Assembly: GCF_013114835.1 (NCBI RefSeq)
Contig: NZ_JAAVLW010000006.1
Coordinates: forward strand, 252,001 to 316,000
Direction of reading: 5' to 3'
Length of the DNA stretch: 64,000 bases
Source: Bradyrhizobium archetypum
Lineage (GTDB): Bacteria > Pseudomonadota > Alphaproteobacteria > Rhizobiales > Xanthobacteraceae
A program made the translations under genes and the position numbers. The stretch's first letter is position 1. Each line of letters opens with the position of its first letter. Under the pieces are notes generated by a model. That model did no database searches, was not told the DNA's origin, and saw only the letters and a list, made by a program, of their open reading frames with translations. Shown here piece after piece: positions 60,386 to 64,000 of the stretch.

Positions 60386-61135
60386 TCAATCATCCTGATC
60401 GAACAGCCTGATCCGCGGCATCTCGCTTCTCGCCGGCTCAGCGAACATGTCCCTTCGCACTGGCTCGCCAAAGAAGCCCCTTGGCTCGCCCTCTTCGCGA
60501 ATCCTGATCCGCCGCGGCTCGGTCGCCTCACGGACCCTGTCCTCGACGACATCGAGCTCCTGTTCGCGTAGCTGCTGCTCACGTGGCTGCTTCCATCGGC
60601 GCTTGTCGGTCCACTGCTGCTGCCGCCGTTCGGCGCGCCGCTTTTCGACCGCCGCTCGCTTGATGTCAGCGTCACTGGCGCGGGCGTGGGATTCCCGCGG
60701 CGCAACGGTCTTTTCGTCAGCTTGTTCGGCGGGCCTCGAAGGTTGCGGCGGTGACGGTGCGGGTTGCGCGGCCGCGACGTTGTTGGCGATCTTTTCTTCG
60801 GCAGGTGGAGCACTGGCAGCGGGTGTTGCTGCCTGCGTTTGCGGGGGCGGTTGCGTCTGGGGCTGTGGCTGCGCTTGCTGCTGCTGCGCTTGCTGCTGCT
60901 CTTGGGCAGGCGCGGGCACCGGACTGGTCGCGGCCGGCGCAGCCGCATAGGGCACCGGCTCTGCGGGCGCCGTGGAGACGGGGATCGGTTCCGCCGACAT
61001 CCTGCGTTCCAACTTGGAGACCGTCTGCACAGGCGGGTTGACGATATTCGCGGCAAAATAGCCACCGCCGAGACCGACAGCGACCGCGACGACCACGGTT
61101 CCCGCCCCTGCAAAATAAGCCGTTGATGTCCGCAT
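60386..61135 (-). CDS. Single-pass membrane protein with Pro/Gln/Ala-rich region
   Basis: 249 residues. Helix at about 8-30 (FAGAGTVVVAVAVGLGGGYFAANI), then a Pro/Gln/Ala-rich stretch (60-130, with QQQAQQQQAQPQPQTQ), a strongly basic RRAERRQQQWTDKRRWKQPREQQLRE helix (about 165-200) and an acidic/Arg mixed end. N-in anchor with the disordered part outside. No family recognised; it may span the periplasm like TonB-type linkers. A similar-architecture gene lies upstream on the same strand. Confidence 0.72.
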   Translation of the reverse strand: MRTSTAYFAGAGTVVVAVAVGLGGGYFAANIVNPPVQTVSKLERRMSAEPIPVSTAPAEPVPYAAAPAATSPVPAPAQEQQQAQQQQAQPQPQTQPPPQTQAATPAASAPPAEEKIANNVAAAQPAPSPPQPSRPAEQADEKTVAPRESHARASDADIKRAAVEKRRAERRQQQWTDKRRWKQPREQQLREQELDVVEDRVREATEPRRIRIREEGEPRGFFGEPVRRDMFAEPARSEMPRIRLFDQDD

Positions 61136-61239
61136 GATTCCGGCTCCCTCATCCTCGCGGGCAACGCGTGGATGGGGTCGATGTTCCGGCGGGCAGTGGG
61201 AGGAGATTGGAACCGGCGCTGCAATCGCAGCGCTGCGGC

Positions 61240-61935
61240 TCAGATCATCGCAGCGACTTTTTCCAGACCGATGATGCGGGCGAGCGAGCGGACCTCGCTC
61301 TTCTGGTCTTCACGCAACTGGAAGAGCAGCGGCATCGCCGCCGATTTCAACTGCTGGACTTCTGCGGAATCGGGATCGATCGGCACGCCCGGTGCATTCG
61401 GGTTGGCTTGACGGCCCGCGTGAATCTTGCGGGCGACGGCGCGCAATGCGGTTTCCACCGGAGGCCAATAGTATTCCTGCGATGCAGACAGTTTCAGGCG
61501 GTCCTTGATTCCGGCGATCTGCGCGTCGCTGAGCAGCGCGTAGTTTTTCTGCGGTTGCGGCGGCGGCTTGGCGACGGCCTTGGGTTTTGGCGGCGGCGCA
61601 GCCGGCGTTGCGGTCGTCGCGCTAGGGGCAACCTCCTTCGGCAGCCCGATATCGGCAGGTGCGGTCGACGCATAGGCCTGGCGCAGCGGCTCGCTCAGCG
61701 CCGCGGTCTGCGGCGGCTCGAAGGCGGCTGTGGCGTAGCTCACGACGGCAAGCCGATCCTTCTTGCTTTCCTTGTTCGACACCGGCGCCTGGACGGCGAC
61801 AGCAGAAGTGGCAGCCAGTTGGGGCGGCGCCGCGGGTACGCTGTCCCGGCCGATGATCGCAGTGACGGCGGCGCCGACCACGAGAAAACAGATCAGCGCG
61901 ACAATCGTCATTGTTTTGGTCAAAAAGGTCTCCAT
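61240..61935 (-). CDS. Membrane-anchored periplasmic hypothetical protein
   Basis: 231 residues from the ATG at 61935 (GGCGGGA upstream); a TTG at 61977 is also in frame. Helix METFLTKTMTIVALICFLVVGAAVTAII at about 8-28, a Pro/Ala-rich linker (40-120) and a folded C-terminal domain (about 125-231: ALLSDAQIAGIKDRLKLSASQEYYWPPVETALRAVARKIHAGR... LFQLREDQKSEVRSLARIIGLEKVAAMI). The 'LxxxQxxYWPPVExALR' motif is one I recall from Bradyrhizobium proteins of unknown role. 104 bp upstream of the similar gene at 60386. Confidence 0.75.
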   Translation of the reverse strand: METFLTKTMTIVALICFLVVGAAVTAIIGRDSVPAAPPQLAATSAVAVQAPVSNKESKKDRLAVVSYATAAFEPPQTAALSEPLRQAYASTAPADIGLPKEVAPSATTATPAAPPPKPKAVAKPPPQPQKNYALLSDAQIAGIKDRLKLSASQEYYWPPVETALRAVARKIHAGRQANPNAPGVPIDPDSAEVQQLKSAAMPLLFQLREDQKSEVRSLARIIGLEKVAAMI

Positions 61936-62053
61936 TCCCGCCGATGTTTGGCCCTTTTGCCGAAAACTGGATGACAATTGAGGCTTTACGATGCCGATGG
62001 GAGCCCTGATGCGATCGAAAAAGATGGGGAAATCGTCTCAAAAACAGCCGAAA

Positions 62054-62302
62054 TCAAGCCGCCGCGGCCAGTTCATAGACTTCCTGGATGTCGGCAACGA
62101 TCTCGGACGCCTCCCACAGGGCGCCGGGGGCGACCGCCTGCAGCGTAACGGTCCAGTTGCTTTTGCGGCTGCGGGGCAAGCTGACGACATCGAATTCAAT
62201 GCCGCGGCAGAGCGGATGCCGATCGAGCGCAAACATCACCCGCCGCCGCAGCTCATCGATGGTCACGGGGGTTTTGGCAGCGAGATGCCGATCGAAATCC
62301 AT
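62054..62302 (-). CDS. Small conserved hypothetical protein
   Basis: 82 residues: MDFDRHLAAKTPVTIDELRRRVMFALDRHPLCRGIEFDVVSLPRSRKSNWTVTLQAVAPGALWEASEIVADIQEVYELAAAA. GGGGCGTGG before the ATG at 62302 favours this start over one at 62326. A compact alpha/beta protein without signal peptide; no named family. Divergent from the membrane protein gene at 62376. Confidence 0.75.
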   Translation of the reverse strand: MDFDRHLAAKTPVTIDELRRRVMFALDRHPLCRGIEFDVVSLPRSRKSNWTVTLQAVAPGALWEASEIVADIQEVYELAAAA

Positions 62303-62375
62303 TCCACGCCCCTTCCATTTGCTCATCGCTCGCCGTGGCGGCGGATCATCCTCTGGGGCTATTGTTGGGGCGGAT

Positions 62376-63092
62376 ATGGTTAACGGCGCGTTAAGAGCGG
62401 CGGGGCAAGCCCGGCCGGCGGAAGCGGAGCAGCAGGGCATGGCGGAATCGGCGGCAGCGACGACAATGGCCACGACCGGTCCGTCGGTCCGCGCGCCGTT
62501 GGCGGCCGCCACGCTGGTCTCGGCAGTCACGCTGTCGGCCGCGACCTTCGAGCTGGCGATGGCGGACTGGCCTTCCGGCTTCGTGCTGCTCCTGGTCGTG
62601 CCGCTGATGGCGCTGTTGTTCTGCGGCTGCGCGCTGTGGTCGGCGACGCTCCTGCTGCGCATCCAAAAAGGCGGGATGAAATTCGCTCTCCCCTTTCTGG
62701 TCTATGCGCTGACCTTTGTCGTTCTCGTCTACGCCCCGCTGCACCAGATCGCCCTGCAGCAGAATTTCAACTGGCACCGCAAGACGCGCGAACGGATCGT
62801 GGCGCGGATCGAGGCTGGCGAACTCAAGCCGAACGTCAGCCACAACAAGAACCTGATCGCGCTCGGCGACGGCGAGCCCAATGTTTCCGCAGGCGGCAAT
62901 GAAGTCGTGATCGATGAGGCTGACGAAGGCACCTATGTGCTGTTTCTGACCACGCGCGGCCTGAAGCACTATTTCACCGGCTTCTTGCGCGTGCCGCCGG
63001 GCGGCGATCCCAAAAAATTCTTCGAGTTCGAGGACAAGCCGCCGAGCCAGCTCGTCCGCTACGGCGGCGATTGGTATTTCGTGGCGAACTGA
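62376..63092 (+). CDS. Hypothetical two-helix membrane protein
   Basis: 238 residues from ATG 62376 (GGGGCGG upstream); ATG 62439 (AGCAGGGC upstream) would give 217. Two or three helices at about 45-65, 70-95 and 100-125 (FVLLLVVPLMALLFCGCALWSATLLL, ALPFLVYALTFVVLVYAP), then a soluble domain (about 130-238) ending GGDPKKFFEFEDKPPSQLVRYGGDWYFVAN. No family recognised. Overlaps the convergent EamA gene by 34 bp. Confidence 0.72.
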   Translation: MVNGALRAAGQARPAEAEQQGMAESAAATTMATTGPSVRAPLAAATLVSAVTLSAATFELAMADWPSGFVLLLVVPLMALLFCGCALWSATLLLRIQKGGMKFALPFLVYALTFVVLVYAPLHQIALQQNFNWHRKTRERIVARIEAGELKPNVSHNKNLIALGDGEPNVSAGGNEVVIDEADEGTYVLFLTTRGLKHYFTGFLRVPPGGDPKKFFEFEDKPPSQLVRYGGDWYFVAN

Positions 63093-63994
63093 ACGGCTTT
63101 CGGGCGCCATGGACCGGCGACGGTGCCGAGCGCGATCCCGCCGATGATCAAGGCCATCACGAGGAAGAGCGAAGGCTCAAGCGGCTCTTTCAGGATCAAG
63201 ATCGCGCTGCAGATTCCGAACAACGGCGTCGCGAGAAGGCACAGCGACGTCGTGACCGCTGGCAGGCTGCGATTCACCATCGTCATTGACCAGTTGGCGA
63301 ACGCCGTGCAGACGATGCCGCTGTAGAGCATCAGGGCGGCAAGACGCGCGGTCCACACGATGTGCGGCGCGCCCTCCATCACCCACGCGATGCTCGCGAG
63401 CAATGCGGCCGCCAGCAGCACCTGCCAGAACACCAGTTGAAACGGCGTCGAAATCCATTTGTGCGCGCGGACGTAAACAATGTTGGCGGCCCAGCAGAAC
63501 GCCGCGATCAGGATCAGGCCGCTGCCGAACAGCGCGTTGCGGTCGCTCCAGTCCAGCGTCTGCGGACTGAAGATGACGGCGAGGCCGGCCAGGCCGAAGC
63601 CGATACCGATCACGCGCTTTCGGGTGATGTCTTCCGACAAAAACAGCGCGGCTCCGATCGCCACCCATAGCGGTGTCGTATAGCCGAGCACGATCGCCCT
63701 GCCTGCCGGCACGAACTGAAGTCCGGCCGCCACCAGCGCGGAAAACGCCACCAGGTGCAGGATCGAGGTGCAGAACACGACCGGCAGGTCGCCGCGCTTC
63801 GGCACGATGAAGGCCCCCTGCGCCCACAACATTGGCGCAAGCGTCGCCGCGGCGATCATGCAGCGTATCGCCGTTGCCCATAGGGGAGGTACGTCGTGCA
63901 CGACCATCTTCGTCACCGGCCAGTTGGTTCCCCAGGCGAGCACGACACCGGCAAGCAGCGCCGCCGCGCTGCGGGTTGAAAGTCCGCTGGTCAT
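63059..63994 (-). CDS. EamA/DMT-superfamily transporter
   Basis: 311 residues, ten helices in two EamA repeats: AALLAGVVLAWGTNWPVTKMVVHDVPPLWATAIRC (1st) and LILIAAFCWAANIVYVRAHKWIS (2nd), with LATPLFGICSAILILKEPLEPSLFLVMALIIGG near the end. RhaT/YdcZ-like drug/metabolite exporters; substrate unknown. The ATG lies six bases from the right edge, so the gene is complete but its promoter is not visible. Confidence 0.9.
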   Translation of the reverse strand: MTSGLSTRSAAALLAGVVLAWGTNWPVTKMVVHDVPPLWATAIRCMIAAATLAPMLWAQGAFIVPKRGDLPVVFCTSILHLVAFSALVAAGLQFVPAGRAIVLGYTTPLWVAIGAALFLSEDITRKRVIGIGFGLAGLAVIFSPQTLDWSDRNALFGSGLILIAAFCWAANIVYVRAHKWISTPFQLVFWQVLLAAALLASIAWVMEGAPHIVWTARLAALMLYSGIVCTAFANWSMTMVNRSLPAVTTSLCLLATPLFGICSAILILKEPLEPSLFLVMALIIGGIALGTVAGPWRPKAVQFATKYQSPP

Positions 63995-64000
63995 CTCGAA

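Overview
The window is high-GC alphaproteobacterial chromosome. Gene families (DUF2855, NHL-repeat lyase-like protein, TTG-started HNH nuclease, NAD-specific 'large' glutamate dehydrogenase, many small secreted His/Tyr/Gly-rich proteins) and palindromic intergenic repeats of the type that begin with 'gtcattgcgagcgaagcgaag' point to Bradyrhizobium or a close relative. This is inference from remembered family distributions; no search was run.

Layout. 1-4.7 kb: end of a YihY-type membrane protein, a hybrid histidine kinase, GluQ-RS, an AlkA-type DNA glycosylase and a LysR regulator. 4.9-12.9 kb: a catabolic run on the + strand (nitronate monooxygenase, periplasmic binding protein, acyl-CoA ligase, DUF2855 protein, flavin monooxygenase with an N-terminal SnoaL-like domain, NHL-repeat protein), probably controlled by the divergent LysR gene through paired palindromes at 4693-4732. 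12.9-18.1 kb: a second LysR gene divergent from a SnoaL-like gene and a frameshifted LysE exporter, then an HNH nuclease and a groES-groEL operon with an unusual GroEL tail. 18.4-24.8 kb: a second acyl-CoA ligase, an HtrA-like protein that has lost its whole catalytic triad, an esterase, and a three-gene envelope cluster (membrane protein, ClpP-like periplasmic protein, 68-residue membrane protein). 24.8-31.3 kb: DsbA and TauE genes, two hotdog thioesterases divergent from a TetR regulator with two clear operators, an AbrB-family membrane protein, repeats, DsbB and tRNA-Leu(CAA).

31.34-37.16 kb is a decayed genomic island. It starts at the 3' end of tRNA-Leu, is bounded by a 17-bp direct repeat, and carries an integrase pseudogene, other broken genes and a set of small envelope or stress-type genes. 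Three FixK/FNR-type boxes (TTGA-N6-TCAA) lie in its promoter regions, so the surviving genes look like a small low-oxygen regulon delivered and retained by a dying element. This is the most interesting part of the window.

37.2-64 kb is core-like: a large NAD-glutamate dehydrogenase with a small co-directional gene behind it, an orphan Tat-exported peptide-binding protein, a Tat-exported Kelch protein, an MpaB-like oxygenase, an MFS transporter, a lytic transglycosylase, a tungstate (tupABC-type) ABC operon divergent from a one-component HTH/binding-protein regulator, threonine ammonia-lyase, a NarL-type two-component pair, several secreted small proteins and an EamA transporter at the right edge. 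No CRISPR array, rRNA gene or intact transposon was seen.
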